Source: Shewanella fidelis ATCC BAA-318 (lineage in GTDB: Bacteria; Pseudomonadota; Gammaproteobacteria; Enterobacterales; Shewanellaceae). Taken from it: a stretch of 64,000 nucleotides of DNA. Every line of letters starts with the position of its first letter. Positions within the stretch are counted from its first letter, which is position 1. Location of the stretch: positions 459,247 through 523,246 of the forward strand of contig NZ_JADX01000005.1 of assembly GCF_000518605.1 (NCBI RefSeq). Direction: 5' to 3'. A model generated the notes under the pieces. The model saw nothing but the letters and a program-made list of their open reading frames with translations, was not told the origin of the DNA and ran no database searches. A program made the position numbers and the translations under genes. Below, one piece after another: positions 27,381 through 36,110 of this stretch.

Positions 27381-27818
27381 ATGACAGAAGTAACTCAAGC
27401 TTACAAAGCGCGCGCCGAGCAAGTGGCACTTAATGTGTGCAACACGGTTATGCCAATGGATCAAATTCCTGAGAACTTATTTGAAGCTTATGCAAACCTT
27501 TGTAATGAGCTAATTGAAGATACCGACCTTAAATTCAACTCAGGTTGGGATGCATTGCCTGCTAGTGCGAAAGCGCTTTTGCCAAAAGAAGATTTTCATG
27601 GATTTTACATTGCTAACGCATGGTTTCAGTTAAGCCGCGTGGCACAAGATATTGCTGAAATGGCAGATACTGAAGATGAGATAGCTGAGAAAGAGTACAA
27701 CGGTATTTTCACTCGTCTGTCAGATGCATCACTGAAAGAAAGTGTGCGTAAATTGAAGAAAGCACGAACTGACCGTTCGATGCTTAATAGCATCAAGGCT
27801 GTGATTGAAGGCAAGTAG
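27381..27818 (+). CDS. Small conserved protein (DUF3069-like)
   Basis: A 145-aa soluble, mostly helical acidic protein. I start at the ATG 27381 (MTEVTQAYKARAEQ) following GAGATAAAG. No catalytic motif is visible. The overall pattern (ENLFEAYANLCNELIED, SGWDALPASAKALLPKEDFHGFYIANAW) resembles a family of unknown function in Shewanella and Vibrio that I tentatively recall as DUF3069. It is monocistronic with a strong terminator. No function is proposed. Confidence 0.75.
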   Translation: MTEVTQAYKARAEQVALNVCNTVMPMDQIPENLFEAYANLCNELIEDTDLKFNSGWDALPASAKALLPKEDFHGFYIANAWFQLSRVAQDIAEMADTEDEIAEKEYNGIFTRLSDASLKESVRKLKKARTDRSMLNSIKAVIEGK

Positions 27819-27862
27819 TTTGGTTTAGCTTCTGCAAAAAGTTTAATTAAAAAGGCTATTTC

Positions 27863-27895
27863 AAAAGGCTATGGGAGTTTCCCCGTAGCCTTTTT
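27863..27895 (+). terminator. Rho-independent terminator of the DUF3069-like gene
   Basis: AAAAGGCTATGGG pairs with CCCCGTAGCCTTTT around a short loop, followed by TTTTTATTTT. It marks the left edge of the accessory island. Confidence 0.88.
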
Positions 27896-27934
27896 ATTTT
27901 GGGTGTAGATAAGCTAATTTTCTATATTTTCTTC

Positions 27935-28330
27935 GGAAGGGGGAGCTCTTAAGGTGGAGAGTATCTGCCAGCAACTGTGGTTCAAATGGCCTGCGGCCAG
28001 CGTATGTGCAGATACTGCCGTGACACGTAGCAAGTCCATCTGACCTCCATGGATGGAGGAAATGCCAAATTCAGTATGGAACTGAATTGGCCATGGAAGC
28101 TCGACCATGACGAATAGCATCCATGCTAAAAAGCCAGTTCGGCATCCTGCCTCTCGTTCGAGAGCTTGATAACTTCGTTATCTCTCACCAGAACATGGAC
28201 GGTCACAGCCGCATCTACACTAGGTTAGACAAGCACATTCTTTGGCATATGGAGTAATGGTTAAAGTCCTAGCTCATTAATGGACAGAAACTGGTTCGAG
28301 CTTAAGCTCTGAAAATACTCTTGGCCTTAG
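27935..28330. repeat. Palindrome-dense non-coding stretch, left flank of cassette island
   Basis: About 400 bp with no credible gene but many short inverted repeats. Examples are AGTATCTGC/GCAGATACT (27960-28016), CCTCCAT-GG-ATGGAGG (28044-28059), a stem around AATTCAGT/ACTGAATT (near 28065-28090), CTCTCG/CGAGAG and GATAAC/GTTATC further on. It may be a folded RNA, a recombination hotspot or a remnant of repeats; nothing identifies it. Confidence 0.55.
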
Positions 28331-28354
28331 GAAAGCTATGACAATCAGGTATGC

Positions 28355-28409
28355 GGTAACGCTTCAAGAAGCGGCGCTTTCAGCGTCCGCCTTACTTGAC
28401 TTGTTAACC
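28355..28409 (-). repeat. attC recombination site overlapping the end of the TRADD-N-like gene
   Basis: The outer arms GGTAAC (28355-28360) and GTTAACC (28403-28409) are R'/R''-like. The inner stem pairs CAAG with CTTG, GCGG (28471-type position: 28371-28374) with CCGC (28387-28390) and CGC with GCG around a TTTCA loop. Unpaired T28386 and C28391 bulge on one side only, the extrahelical hallmark of attC. The last codons of the 270-aa gene lie within it, common in cassettes. The GTTAACC arm matches the start sequence of its own cassette. Confidence 0.75.
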
Positions 28410-29176
28410 ATACTAGACCCTAAACTCAAATATTCATTGACGTTTGTAGTCAGTTGTTTAATAAGCTCTTTTTGTGATTCAGTACGTTCATCTTGTGGAA
28501 GTTCCTCAGCAATTTTCAAAGCAAGGCTTATATTTTGTGTAATGACTAACTTCTGATGATACTCACTCATCTTGACGATTGTTTTGTTGTAGAGGTAGAA
28601 AAACACAGCAGCGATAAACTCACTAAGGAGTCCGGTAGCCGTTGTCACATAAGCGGGATCAGTTTGCCCACGGAACATCATGACTATACCTACAACAATA
28701 ATTAATAACCCAGCCAAACAGGCAAACATGCTCAATCTAAAGCTCTTGTTTGCTTGCTCTTGCGTTTGAAGGTAGTACTGATCAATATACTTAAAGTTGA
28801 TTTGTACCAGCTTAGTAAAGAAGTTTTCTTCGATTTGCTCCTGTAACTCTTCGGCACCTTCCTTAGCTAGCTGGATGTCTAGCTTGTTGTTTATCATGCT
28901 AAATATTAAGGTAATATAACCAACAAAAAGAGCATAGATAACAGCACCGCCAGCGGCTCCTAAAACAATAGGAGGAATAGCTTCAACAAAGGTTAGTTTA
29001 GTCTCTCCTTTTACGACTATCTCGTAATACAATGCACACGCACCTAAAACTGTTGCAAGTGCAAAAATCCACCATCGAAAGCGAAACAGTTCAATAGACT
29101 TTTCGTTATTTGCTTTTCTTGCTTTTAGTTCTAGAACTTTTTCGTGTTGTGTTTTTTCTTTCTTTGAGTCTGACAC
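28364..29176 (-). CDS. TRADD-N-associated two-TM type membrane protein, gene-cassette borne
   Basis: A 270-aa protein with a GTG start and AGGAAG RBS. A charged N-terminal helix is followed by two TM segments (about residues 33-52 and 66-98), a helical cytoplasmic region, two further hydrophobic segments (about 148-168 and 180-196) and a conserved-looking stretch YLYNKTIVKMSEYHQK. That last segment resembles the TRADD-N-associated membrane domain family, described in silico from predicted conflict or NLR-like systems. The assignment is from memory of the pattern. The 3' end overlaps an attC site. It may act in phage defence or membrane stress, which is inference. Confidence 0.7.
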   Translation of the reverse strand: MSDSKKEKTQHEKVLELKARKANNEKSIELFRFRWWIFALATVLGACALYYEIVVKGETKLTFVEAIPPIVLGAAGGAVIYALFVGYITLIFSMINNKLDIQLAKEGAEELQEQIEENFFTKLVQINFKYIDQYYLQTQEQANKSFRLSMFACLAGLLIIVVGIVMMFRGQTDPAYVTTATGLLSEFIAAVFFYLYNKTIVKMSEYHQKLVITQNISLALKIAEELPQDERTESQKELIKQLTTNVNEYLSLGSSMVNKSSKADAESAAS

Positions 29177-29192
29177 GATACTTCCTTTGTAT

Positions 29193-29250
29193 GGTTAACG
29201 CTCAAAGCAGCCGCGCATTTATGCGTCGGCTGCCTTTGTTTGTTATAACC
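29193..29250 (-). repeat. attC recombination site between the two cassettes
   Basis: The arms are GGTTAAC (29193-29199) and GTTATAACC (29242-29250). The stem is CAAAG/CTTTG, CAGCCG/CGGCTG and CGCAT/ATGCG with a two-base loop, interrupted only by unpaired C29233 and T29226 on the same strand. Their spacing and one-sidedness are the known attC signature. The GTTATAAC arm is complementary to the sequence that opens the 120-aa cassette (TTATAAC just before its RBS), as required of a site formed when a cassette circularises. Confidence 0.85.
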
Positions 29251-29613
29251 TTACCCATACAGTGACACATTGATACTTGGCTTTACAGAAATCCGGACAC
29301 CATATGGAATTGATGATTCCCCGTCATATCTACTTGTACCAAAACACTGTGCGGGGGCAAACTCTAGATATTCTTGAGACCGCTCATATTTTCTTGCTAC
29401 ACCAGCACAATCGATTAGCTGCATTGAGAATAAGGCGCGCTCACTTTCTTCGCTAAATAGCTCAAACCGGACATCGCCATCATATTGATAGATGGTTAGG
29501 GCGAGCGTGATGCTTCCTTTGCTTACGGTGTATTTGTGCCAAATTCCATCGGCTTCCACTTCTGGCTCAACCTCAAGAACAGCCAGTACATCCGTTTCGT
29601 CCCAAACTAGCAC
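29251..29613 (-). CDS. Unknown 120-aa cassette-encoded protein
   Basis: Starts with GTG at 29613, five bases after GGGAG, immediately downstream of the cassette boundary; the stop codon abuts the attC site. The protein is beta-rich and acidic with no TM or signal (MLVWDETDVLAVLEVEPEVE, later G-D-V-R-F-E-L-F-S). Four aromatic-acidic segments suggest a small beta-sandwich. I recognise no family. Cassette genes of this size are typically unknown. Confidence 0.72.
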   Translation of the reverse strand: MLVWDETDVLAVLEVEPEVEADGIWHKYTVSKGSITLALTIYQYDGDVRFELFSEESERALFSMQLIDCAGVARKYERSQEYLEFAPAQCFGTSRYDGESSIPYGVRISVKPSINVSLYG

Positions 29614-29627
29614 GTAATCTCCCGTGA

Positions 29628-29682
29628 GTTATAACAGTATATTAGGCTGAATTCCGAATAAGAACAGTCAGCCTAGTTAATC
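29628..29682 (-). repeat. Candidate third attC (or cassette-island end) upstream of the 120-aa gene
   Basis: GTTATAAC (29628-29635) is the boundary expected at the head of the cassette. An eight-base stem TAGGCTGA (29643-29650) / TCAGCCTA (29668-29675) lies beside it and GTTAATC follows at 29676. The spacing between arms and stem is unusual, so this may be a degenerate site or just a hairpin. Confidence 0.4.
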
Positions 29683-29689
29683 TTATGCG

Positions 29690-30110
29690 AACAATCTAAC
29701 GCTAAATGCATTTAAAATCAATACCTTAAAAAACACCTTTCTGCGATTTTACTGACTTTTCTGATGGTAAAAACCAGAATTTACTTATTTGTGACGTGAT
29801 TTGATTTAACTATTGGGAAGAAATGTTTTTAAACAGTTACTTAGTAGTTGTTAACTTTAAATCGCTTTCCTTCTTACACCAAAATAATGCTGTAAATTCA
29901 CAATGCTCATTATAACTGTTTATATGTACAGCTAGTGTAAAGGTGAGACTATGCATTAGCTTTCATATTAGGTTTTCTACTAGCAATAGATTGAGCTAGT
30001 GCTACTAGTCACTTTTATCTGTGAAAATGATTTTGGGGCAAAAGTAAGCTACGACACTTACAGATAACACCTATTTCCCATCGAAGTTGCCGAAGTACGT
30101 TGAAGAAATA
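29690..30110. other. AT-rich non-coding stretch
   Basis: About 420 bp without an ORF of coding character. There is no repeat, attC or clear promoter. It separates the last cassette from the right palindrome cluster. Confidence 0.5.
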
Positions 30111-30116
30111 ACCGTG

Positions 30117-30335
30117 ATGCCCACACGGATGTGGGCATAGCTTTCGCGGGGCAGGATGCCCCATCGGAAGCGTTAGATTATTTCGAATAAGTACGAGGGT
30201 GACAACTTCGTCGGGGCGGCTGGGGTGATGCAAGAGGGGAAAGCTGTTGTTCCCCTCTTGCCCGTGTGTGAGCTGGAAGCTCACGACTTTAGTTGTTAGA
30301 CGAAGTCTAACTTAAAAGTCAGGCAAAGCCTGACT
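30117..30335. repeat. Array of perfect hairpins, right flank of cassette island
   Basis: Consecutive perfect stems: ATGCCCACA/TGTGGGCAT (30117-30138), GGGGCA-GGA-TGCCCC (30148-30162), CAAGAGGGGAA/TTCCCCTCTTG (30231-30260), GTGAGCT-GGA-AGCTCAC (30268-30284), GTTAGAC-GAA-GTCTAAC (30295-30311) and AGTCAGGC-AAA-GCCTGACT (30317-30335). Four of the six have a three-base purine loop. The stems differ in sequence, so this is a structural repeat, not a sequence repeat. Confidence 0.75.
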
Positions 30336-30372
30336 GCAAACCAACTATCAGATAATCCCAAAACCTAAAAAC

Positions 30373-30400
30373 AAAAAAGCAGCCAAATATGACTGCTTTT
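30373..30400 (-). terminator. Rho-independent terminator of maeA
   Basis: On the minus strand AAAAGCAG and CTGCTTTT form a stem, followed by T-rich sequence, 46 bp past the maeA stop. Confidence 0.85.
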
Positions 30401-30445
30401 GATTTCAACTTCGCTAATGAACGTTGCGAATACTAACGTTCAGAA

Positions 30446-32134
30446 CTAGAACGAAGTTCGTTTATACCGACGATACTCTGCCATCCAGAAGTTATCGTCA
30501 ATTGCATAAGTTAGCTGCTCATTGCTAATAGGCTGAGCGTGACCTTCTTCAATTGCCGTTCTCGCTACCGCAAAAGCAATATGCTTACTGACCTTATGGA
30601 TGTCTTCAAGCTTAGGCAATAGTGAACCTTCACCGTCTATCGCCAATGGTGAACACTCTGCTAGTGCACGGCTTGATGCCATTAACATAGCGTCGCTAAC
30701 ACGCTTTGAGCCAGAAGCTAATACACCTAGGCCAATACCTGGGAAGATATAGCTGTTGTTGCACTGGGCGATTTCATAAGTGACATCGTCAACGACAACT
30801 GGCTCGAATGGGCTACCGGTTGCCACAAGTGCTTGGCCTTGAGTCCAATGTAGAATATCTTTTGGTGTGGCTTCAACGCGGCTAGTTGGGTTTGACAGTG
30901 GGAACACTATAGGGCGCTTGCAATGGCTGTGCATCGCTTTAATGATCTCTTCGGTAAATAGACCCGGTGCGCCTGATACACCAATTAATACCGTTGGTTT
31001 GGCGTTATTAACCACATCAAGTAGCGAGATGTTGTCGCTAAAGTTGTCCCAGCCCGCAATATCGTCGCAGTTTTGTGCTAGCTTTTGCTGGAATGGTAAC
31101 AAGTTAGGCATGTTTGATTGCAACATACCCCAGCGGTCTACCATAAACACTTGCTTGCGAGCTTGCTGTTCGCTTATCCCTTCAGACACCATTTGCGCCA
31201 CGATAGCTTCGGCAATACCGCAACCTGCAGAACCTGCACCTAAGAAGGTGATTCGCTGTTCGCTTAGTTTGGTTTTCGCGGCTTTACAAGCGGCAAGCAA
31301 CGAGCCAACAGTGACGGCCGCTGTACCTTGAATGTCATCGTTAAAGCAGCAGTATTGATCTTTATAACGCTCAAGCAGCGGCATGGCGTTCTTTTGCGCA
31401 AAATCTTCAAATTGAATTAGCGCATCTGGCCAGCGGCGACTAACAGCTTGCATAAAGGCTTCAACAAATTCGGTGTATTCTTCACCGCCAATACGTGGGC
31501 TACGCATGCCCATATACATAGGATCTTCTAATAAATGCGGGTTATCGGTACCCACGTCTAAAGTAATTGGCAGGGTGTAAGCTGGACTAATACCGCCACA
31601 GCTGGTGTACAAAGATAGCTTACCAATTGGGATCCCCATGCCGCCGATCCCCTGGTCACCTAGACCTAAGATGCGCTCACCATCAGTTACTACGATGATT
31701 TTTACTTTTTGACGGGTTGAGTTATTGAGAATGTCGTCGATGCGATCTTTATTGGCGTAAGAGATAAACAGGCCACGATTACGGCGATAATCTTTTGAGA
31801 AACGCTCACAAGCCATACCGACAGTTGGGGTATAGATGATCGGCATCATTTCGGTAATATGATTTTGTACTAGGCGGTAGTACAAGGTCTCGTTGGTATC
31901 TTGAATATTACGTAGATAGATATGTTTATCGAGATCGTTGCTGAAGTTTTTATATTGGTCGTAAGCGCGTGACGCTTGCTCTTCAATTGTCTCAATAACA
32001 TGGGGTAGTAGGCCTTCAAGATTAAAGAAGATCCTTTCTTCTTCAGTGAATGCACTGCCTTTGTTGATCAAAGGGGCTTCTAAAATGGCTGGACCGGCAA
32101 AAGGAAGATAGAGGGGGCGTTTGTTATCGTCCAT
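30446..32134 (-). CDS. maeA: NAD-dependent malic enzyme
   Basis: A 562-aa malic enzyme, oxidative decarboxylation of malate to pyruvate. I start at ATG 32134 ([17 protein letters not shown]) preceded by AAAGG; the frame is open to 32179. Malic-enzyme signatures are clear: the Tyr-containing [13 protein letters not shown], the [21 protein letters not shown] block, [12 protein letters not shown] with metal-binding Asp, and the Rossmann G-A-G-S-A-G-C-G-I. The E. coli MaeA (SfcA)-like length and N-terminus favour the NAD enzyme. It is likely monocistronic. Confidence 0.95.
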   Translation of the reverse strand: MDDNKRPLYLPFAGPAILEAPLINKGSAFTEEERIFFNLEGLLPHVIETIEEQASRAYDQYKNFSNDLDKHIYLRNIQDTNETLYYRLVQNHITEMMPIIYTPTVGMACERFSKDYRRNRGLFISYANKDRIDDILNNSTRQKVKIIVVTDGERILGLGDQGIGGMGIPIGKLSLYTSCGGISPAYTLPITLDVGTDNPHLLEDPMYMGMRSPRIGGEEYTEFVEAFMQAVSRRWPDALIQFEDFAQKNAMPLLERYKDQYCCFNDDIQGTAAVTVGSLLAACKAAKTKLSEQRITFLGAGSAGCGIAEAIVAQMVSEGISEQQARKQVFMVDRWGMLQSNMPNLLPFQQKLAQNCDDIAGWDNFSDNISLLDVVNNAKPTVLIGVSGAPGLFTEEIIKAMHSHCKRPIVFPLSNPTSRVEATPKDILHWTQGQALVATGSPFEPVVVDDVTYEIAQCNNSYIFPGIGLGVLASGSKRVSDAMLMASSRALAECSPLAIDGEGSLLPKLEDIHKVSKHIAFAVARTAIEEGHAQPISNEQLTYAIDDNFWMAEYRRYKRTSF

Positions 32135-32262
32135 TGGAAACCTTTTCGTTGTTATTGTGGGATAGATGACGCTAATCACGGAAGACTAACACAAAGTGTG
32201 ATTTTTGTTGTGTTTTGTCGGTGGATTTTTTTGAGATTGGGGAAAAAGGTTCTAGGTTCTTT

Positions 32263-32291
32263 AAAAAAAGCACCGCCATTGGCAGTGCTTT
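32263..32291 (-). terminator. Rho-independent terminator of yehS, followed by a heptad remnant
   Basis: On the minus strand AAAGCACTGCC-AAT-GGCGGTGCTTT has one wobble, then a T-run. Directly after it, at 32248-32260, two copies of the AACCTAG heptamer are seen in the reverse orientation to the larger arrays at 36801 and 38936. Confidence 0.88.
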
Positions 32292-32325
32292 GTTTATCGC
32301 GCGCTTTCACTCATTCTCAGCAGAA

Positions 32326-32799
32326 TTAGTTAGCGTTTTCAGGACGGTGCTTGATTGATAAGCCCATCAAGAAGTTACGTAATACTTGGTCGCCACACGG
32401 TTTGTAATGCTTGTGTCCCGGCTTTCTAAATAGTGCGCCAAGTTCTGACTTGCTCATGTTGAAGTCAGCAAGCTCTAGTGCTTCAATGATATCGTCTTCA
32501 CGTAGTTCAAATGCGACTCTTAGCTTTTTGAAGATAAGGTTATTCGTCAACTGAGATACTGGCTCAGGTGCTTCTGTACCGGGCTTTAGGCCGCGCTTGT
32601 AAATCACTAAACCGTCTAAAAAGCGACACATGTTTTTGTCATTTAACGGCGCATAACCTTCTTCATGCTCTTTTTTAAGCATGTTAATGATCTGCTCTTG
32701 GGTCACTTCGTGCTTAGTTTTAGCAAAAATGCGGATCATTTTTGCATTGCTTAAGTCGAGGATATAACGAACTTTACGTAAAATATCATTGTTAATCAT
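32326..32799 (-). CDS. yehS: YehS-like protein (DUF1456)
   Basis: A 157-aa soluble protein made of two tandem DUF1456 repeats of about 65 residues: MINNDILRKVRYILDLSN and NNLIFKKLRVAFELREDD begin the halves, and FLDGLVIYKRG and FLMGLSIKHRP end them. The function of the family is unknown. Just upstream of the start codon, at 32824-32843, is a strong GC hairpin (GACCGCGC-GGCT-GCGCGGTC) in the 5' leader, which may end upstream transcription. Confidence 0.92.
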   Translation of the reverse strand: MINNDILRKVRYILDLSNAKMIRIFAKTKHEVTQEQIINMLKKEHEEGYAPLNDKNMCRFLDGLVIYKRGLKPGTEAPEPVSQLTNNLIFKKLRVAFELREDDIIEALELADFNMSKSELGALFRKPGHKHYKPCGDQVLRNFLMGLSIKHRPENAN

Positions 32800-32919
32800 A
32801 GATTTGATGTCTTCTAACTATCGGACCGCGCGGCTGCGCGGTCATCGGGCGCAAGTATAACAGAAGTTAGCAGTAAATGAGCGATTACTGTGCTGCTTTT
32901 AGGGCTGTATTATTCGCGG

Positions 32920-34059
32920 TCATCGCATTTTCAACCGCGTTAACTCCAGCTTGATAAAGCTTTGCAACCGGCGGTTTTCAAGGGCGATAAGTCTGCTACG
33001 AAGGCTATGGCGAATATCATCATGTAAGCCAAAGGTGCGTTGAATATTATTGAGATCCCACGAGGTGTTTTCTAAGATCACTAAGCTGACTTTTGCTTGC
33101 GGGTAGTACACAGCTAGGCTGACATAACCGGGAATGTAGCCACTGTGGCTGTATTCTATTAGCTGCTCATCGCGACTGATTTGGGTGCCGTAACCATATT
33201 CTAATACGCCCCATCTATGCTCACGTGTTGCTTGGGGGGCTGTCATTAGTGCCAAACTGTTTGAGCTTAGCAGTTTGCCGTTATAAAGCGTGTCTTGAAA
33301 ACGGCTGTAGGCGTCAGCTGATGCCGCCATGCCGCCAAAGGCAATCATAGGCTGATCAATGTTAAGTTCTACCGGCGTTAATTGCGATGTGCTGCGGCCT
33401 TTGGCATCAGTGGTAAAGGTTTCGCGATTACCATTGATGAAATCAGCATGAGCGCTTTTAATGTTATTAATATCACCAGTTTGTGCATATAAGCCGTTGA
33501 GTTCATATTGCTCTGCTAGTTGGTTAACTAGTTGCTCAATTGGTTGCTGGTAAACCACTTGCAGTATGTCGCCGAGCAAGGCATAACCATAATTTGAGTA
33601 TTGAAATTGACTGCCAGGTTTGAACTGCGGTGGCTCACCTAAGTTGACTAAGCCTGATGTGTGGCTAAGTAATTGCGACACAGTCACGCTTGGTGGAACA
33701 TAAGCACGTGGTTTATTGCCGTCTTTCAATAGGTAGTGGCTAACGCTGTTGTTTAAATCGATAAGTCCTTCATCGACCGCTTTTAAAATCAGGCTGGCGG
33801 TGATCTGTTTTGATAATGAGCCAATTAAGAAACTGGTGCGACTGCTAATGTTATCACCGGAAATATAGGTAAATACTGCTTGGTTATCTTGTTTTACCAT
33901 GATCACCCCATTAAAAGGGCGCTGGCTTTGGGTAATGATAGTCGGCAGCTGCTGAGCAATATTGTTATTTATCGCTCGGTTAGCACTGGCTTTGTTAGCA
34001 GCCCACAGGCAGCAGCCTGCAATCACTGAGCCTATTAGTGTTTTTGTTATAAAGTGCAT
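32920..34059 (-). CDS. Serine hydrolase of the class-C beta-lactamase family
   Basis: A 379-aa exported protein (N-terminal hydrophobic segment about 8-25). The three penicillin-recognising motifs are present: S81-L-S-K84, Y154-S-N156 and, near residue 315, H-S-G. HSG in place of K-T-G is typical of family-XII-type esterases/D-aminopeptidases (EstB, Pbp4-like), so it is probably an esterase or peptidase, not a true beta-lactamase. The mature protein should be periplasmic or inner-membrane associated. It is adjacent to the NRAMP-like gene on the same strand (28 bp), so perhaps co-transcribed. Confidence 0.87.
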   Translation of the reverse strand: MHFITKTLIGSVIAGCCLWAANKASANRAINNNIAQQLPTIITQSQRPFNGVIMVKQDNQAVFTYISGDNISSRTSFLIGSLSKQITASLILKAVDEGLIDLNNSVSHYLLKDGNKPRAYVPPSVTVSQLLSHTSGLVNLGEPPQFKPGSQFQYSNYGYALLGDILQVVYQQPIEQLVNQLAEQYELNGLYAQTGDINNIKSAHADFINGNRETFTTDAKGRSTSQLTPVELNIDQPMIAFGGMAASADAYSRFQDTLYNGKLLSSNSLALMTAPQATREHRWGVLEYGYGTQISRDEQLIEYSHSGYIPGYVSLAVYYPQAKVSLVILENTSWDLNNIQRTFGLHDDIRHSLRSRLIALENRRLQSFIKLELTRLKMR

Positions 34060-34087
34060 GTAAAAGTGTAGGTGTCCGTTGTTGTTG

Positions 34088-35350
34088 TTATTTTGTCAGC
34101 ATCCAATAGATAAAGAGCGCGGCAAAGCTGATGAGATAAATTAAGCCAAACCATGAGAGCGCTCGCATGGCGCTACCATACCTATCTGCTGGTAAAAGTG
34201 CTGTGCTGATCATCAACTTATAGTTAAGCCAAGCAAATACCACTGTTGTCATAAAGGCGAGGATCATAACAAATTCGAGCAATGGAAGTAGAGCACCTTT
34301 AAAAAACAATATGATAGACAGCCCTAAAATAGATACTGTTAGCATGACGAGGTTAAGTCTTCGCTCGCTGTCTACTTGGTTAGTCAGTAGCTGCCAGCCC
34401 ATATTTAAGGTGCGACTATAACCGTCAATCACGGTGACTGTGGTACTGAATATACACAGAAAGGCAACGGCGCCAATCAGGTAGCGGGTTTCACTGCCCA
34501 TCACTTGGCTATAAAGACTGATCAGTTGACTGGCAAATTTCACACCTGAGGCTGAAAACTGCTCGCCACTACCATGCATCACTAATGCGCCTAAGGCGAG
34601 GAATACGACAGCGAGCAGTGCTGTCATAAGGTAACCAAAGTTAAAATCAAATAAGGCTTGCTGCTTACTAATTGGTTGTAGCTTTTGCTTTTCAATCAAC
34701 CAGAGTGAGTTCCACGCACTGACTTCAATTGGTGCTGGCATCCAGCCCATCATCGCCACTAAAAAGCCCACATAAGCCCATTGCCACGGTGACTTGCTGA
34801 CCATGTCGCTATCCATAAAACTTGGCGCATTAAAGGCAAGGGCAACAGCGATTAAGGTGGTTAACGTGAGTGCTAACATGATCACTTTAGTGATTTTATC
34901 GAGTAGAGCATAGTGACCCAGAATCAAAATAATCACGCTTGATAGCAGTACGAGTAGCGCCAGCACATCGATGGGTAATGCGACAAATTGAGTCAACATG
35001 GCTGCGGTCAGCATTGCTACCCCAGCTGTACTTGCTACCGCGGCAATACTATTGAGTAGAGTGAAGACGATTAAGTACTTACGTCCTTGCTTTAAATAGC
35101 CTTGTAATAGGTTTTCACCGGTTGCTGCAGTATAACGAGCGCCTGCGGCAAAAAAGGGGTATTTGACCAGATTTACCGCCAAAATCAGCCAAGCAAGTTG
35201 CCAGCCAAATTCGGCTCCTGCGCGGGTTGATGCGACTAAATGGGATGCGCCAATGGCGGCAGCAGCCATCAGTAGTCCAGGGCCTATGCCGCTAAAAAGT
35301 CGTGATAGATTCATTTTTTGGTTAGTGAGCGTCACACTTTGTTGATTCAT
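34088..35350 (-). CDS. NRAMP-family transporter lacking canonical metal-binding residues
   Basis: A 420-aa polytopic membrane protein with about 11 TM segments. The TM1 opening GPGLLMAAAAIGASHLV and the TM1b region T-R-A-G-A-E-F align with NRAMP TM1, where the canonical D-P-G-N becomes G-A-S-H. In TM6 the usual M-P-H is M-P-A (GWMPAPIEVSAW). It therefore cannot coordinate Mn/Fe in the standard way. Relatives with altered sites include the NRMT magnesium transporters and unassigned bacterial members. The substrate is unknown. It sits 11 bp upstream of the serine hydrolase and after a bPH2-domain gene. Confidence 0.82.
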   Translation of the reverse strand: MNQQSVTLTNQKMNLSRLFSGIGPGLLMAAAAIGASHLVASTRAGAEFGWQLAWLILAVNLVKYPFFAAGARYTAATGENLLQGYLKQGRKYLIVFTLLNSIAAVASTAGVAMLTAAMLTQFVALPIDVLALLVLLSSVIILILGHYALLDKITKVIMLALTLTTLIAVALAFNAPSFMDSDMVSKSPWQWAYVGFLVAMMGWMPAPIEVSAWNSLWLIEKQKLQPISKQQALFDFNFGYLMTALLAVVFLALGALVMHGSGEQFSASGVKFASQLISLYSQVMGSETRYLIGAVAFLCIFSTTVTVIDGYSRTLNMGWQLLTNQVDSERRLNLVMLTVSILGLSIILFFKGALLPLLEFVMILAFMTTVVFAWLNYKLMISTALLPADRYGSAMRALSWFGLIYLISFAALFIYWMLTK

Positions 35351-35361
35351 ATTGATTGGAG

Positions 35362-35910
35362 TTAGTCGTTTTTATTATGGTTAGTATTGGCTTCAATACG
35401 TTCGAGCGTAGCAGATATTTGCTGCAAAATACTGATAACACTAGCATCATTATTTTCATCTTGATTGTTGTTTGGCTTAGCTTGGTTAAGCTTTTCTTTT
35501 TGCTCAAGCACTAAACTTCTAAACTCTTCGACATCAACAATGCCAGTGAGACTGAGTAAGGCACCATTTCCTGACTGCCCTGCAGTTTCAATAGTGAGCT
35601 TGTGCAGTTTGAAAAAGCGCATCAGTGGGCCCTGAATAAGCGCCATATCGGTGATTTTGTCTAGGGGGACGGTATTTTCTGTACGGGTAAAAATACCTTT
35701 GCGAACGACTAATTTTTTACTGGTGAGCTCAGTGCTCATATTGTTGATATAGCGTTGGATAAAATAGCTACCAAGTGGCAGCCACAGCAGTAGTAACGGG
35801 ATCCCCACGATAGACAATATCAGTATGATTGTCAGCGGTGTTAGCCAATATCGACTTAGATTGTCGGCGAAAAGGGCTTGTTTAATGATGCGCTCTTGAT
35901 TGTTTTCCAC
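35362..35910 (-). CDS. bPH2 (YdbT/YdbS-like) membrane protein
   Basis: A 182-aa protein with two TM segments near the N-terminus (about residues 22-50) followed by a bacterial PH-like domain (YINNMSTELTSKKLVVRKGIFTRTENTVPLDKITDMALIQGP) and a C-terminal charged coiled stretch. The bPH2 family is found in membrane-associated accessory proteins, function unknown. It lies 11 bp upstream of the NRAMP-like gene, so the three minus-strand genes 35910 to 32920 probably form one transcript. Confidence 0.82.
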   Translation of the reverse strand: MENNQERIIKQALFADNLSRYWLTPLTIILILSIVGIPLLLLWLPLGSYFIQRYINNMSTELTSKKLVVRKGIFTRTENTVPLDKITDMALIQGPLMRFFKLHKLTIETAGQSGNGALLSLTGIVDVEEFRSLVLEQKEKLNQAKPNNNQDENNDASVISILQQISATLERIEANTNHNKND

Positions 35911-36110
35911 GTTAATTCCTTATGTGTTTTATTCCGTTATCCTTGTATCGACAGCTTTGTCTAATATTGTTAGTCACTAACCTAAGCAATATTATGCTTA
36001 ATTTAAAGGCATATTATTTTGAAACACTCTGATGCTTTCTATTGTCGGCGACTAGGCGTAGGTTAGTTGGCTGGTGGTTTGTTTAAGATATTGACGAAGA
36101 GGAAATGCAG

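Noticed and set aside
27914..28120. 68-aa minus-strand ORF in the left palindrome cluster
   Set aside because: The frame runs through several inverted repeats and has no coding-like composition.
30015..30284. 89-aa minus-strand ORF in the right hairpin array
   Set aside because: It overlaps six perfect hairpins; the structure explains the sequence better than a protein does.
30867..31331. 154-aa antisense ORF within maeA
   Set aside because: Opposite strand of conserved malic-enzyme blocks; no independent evidence.
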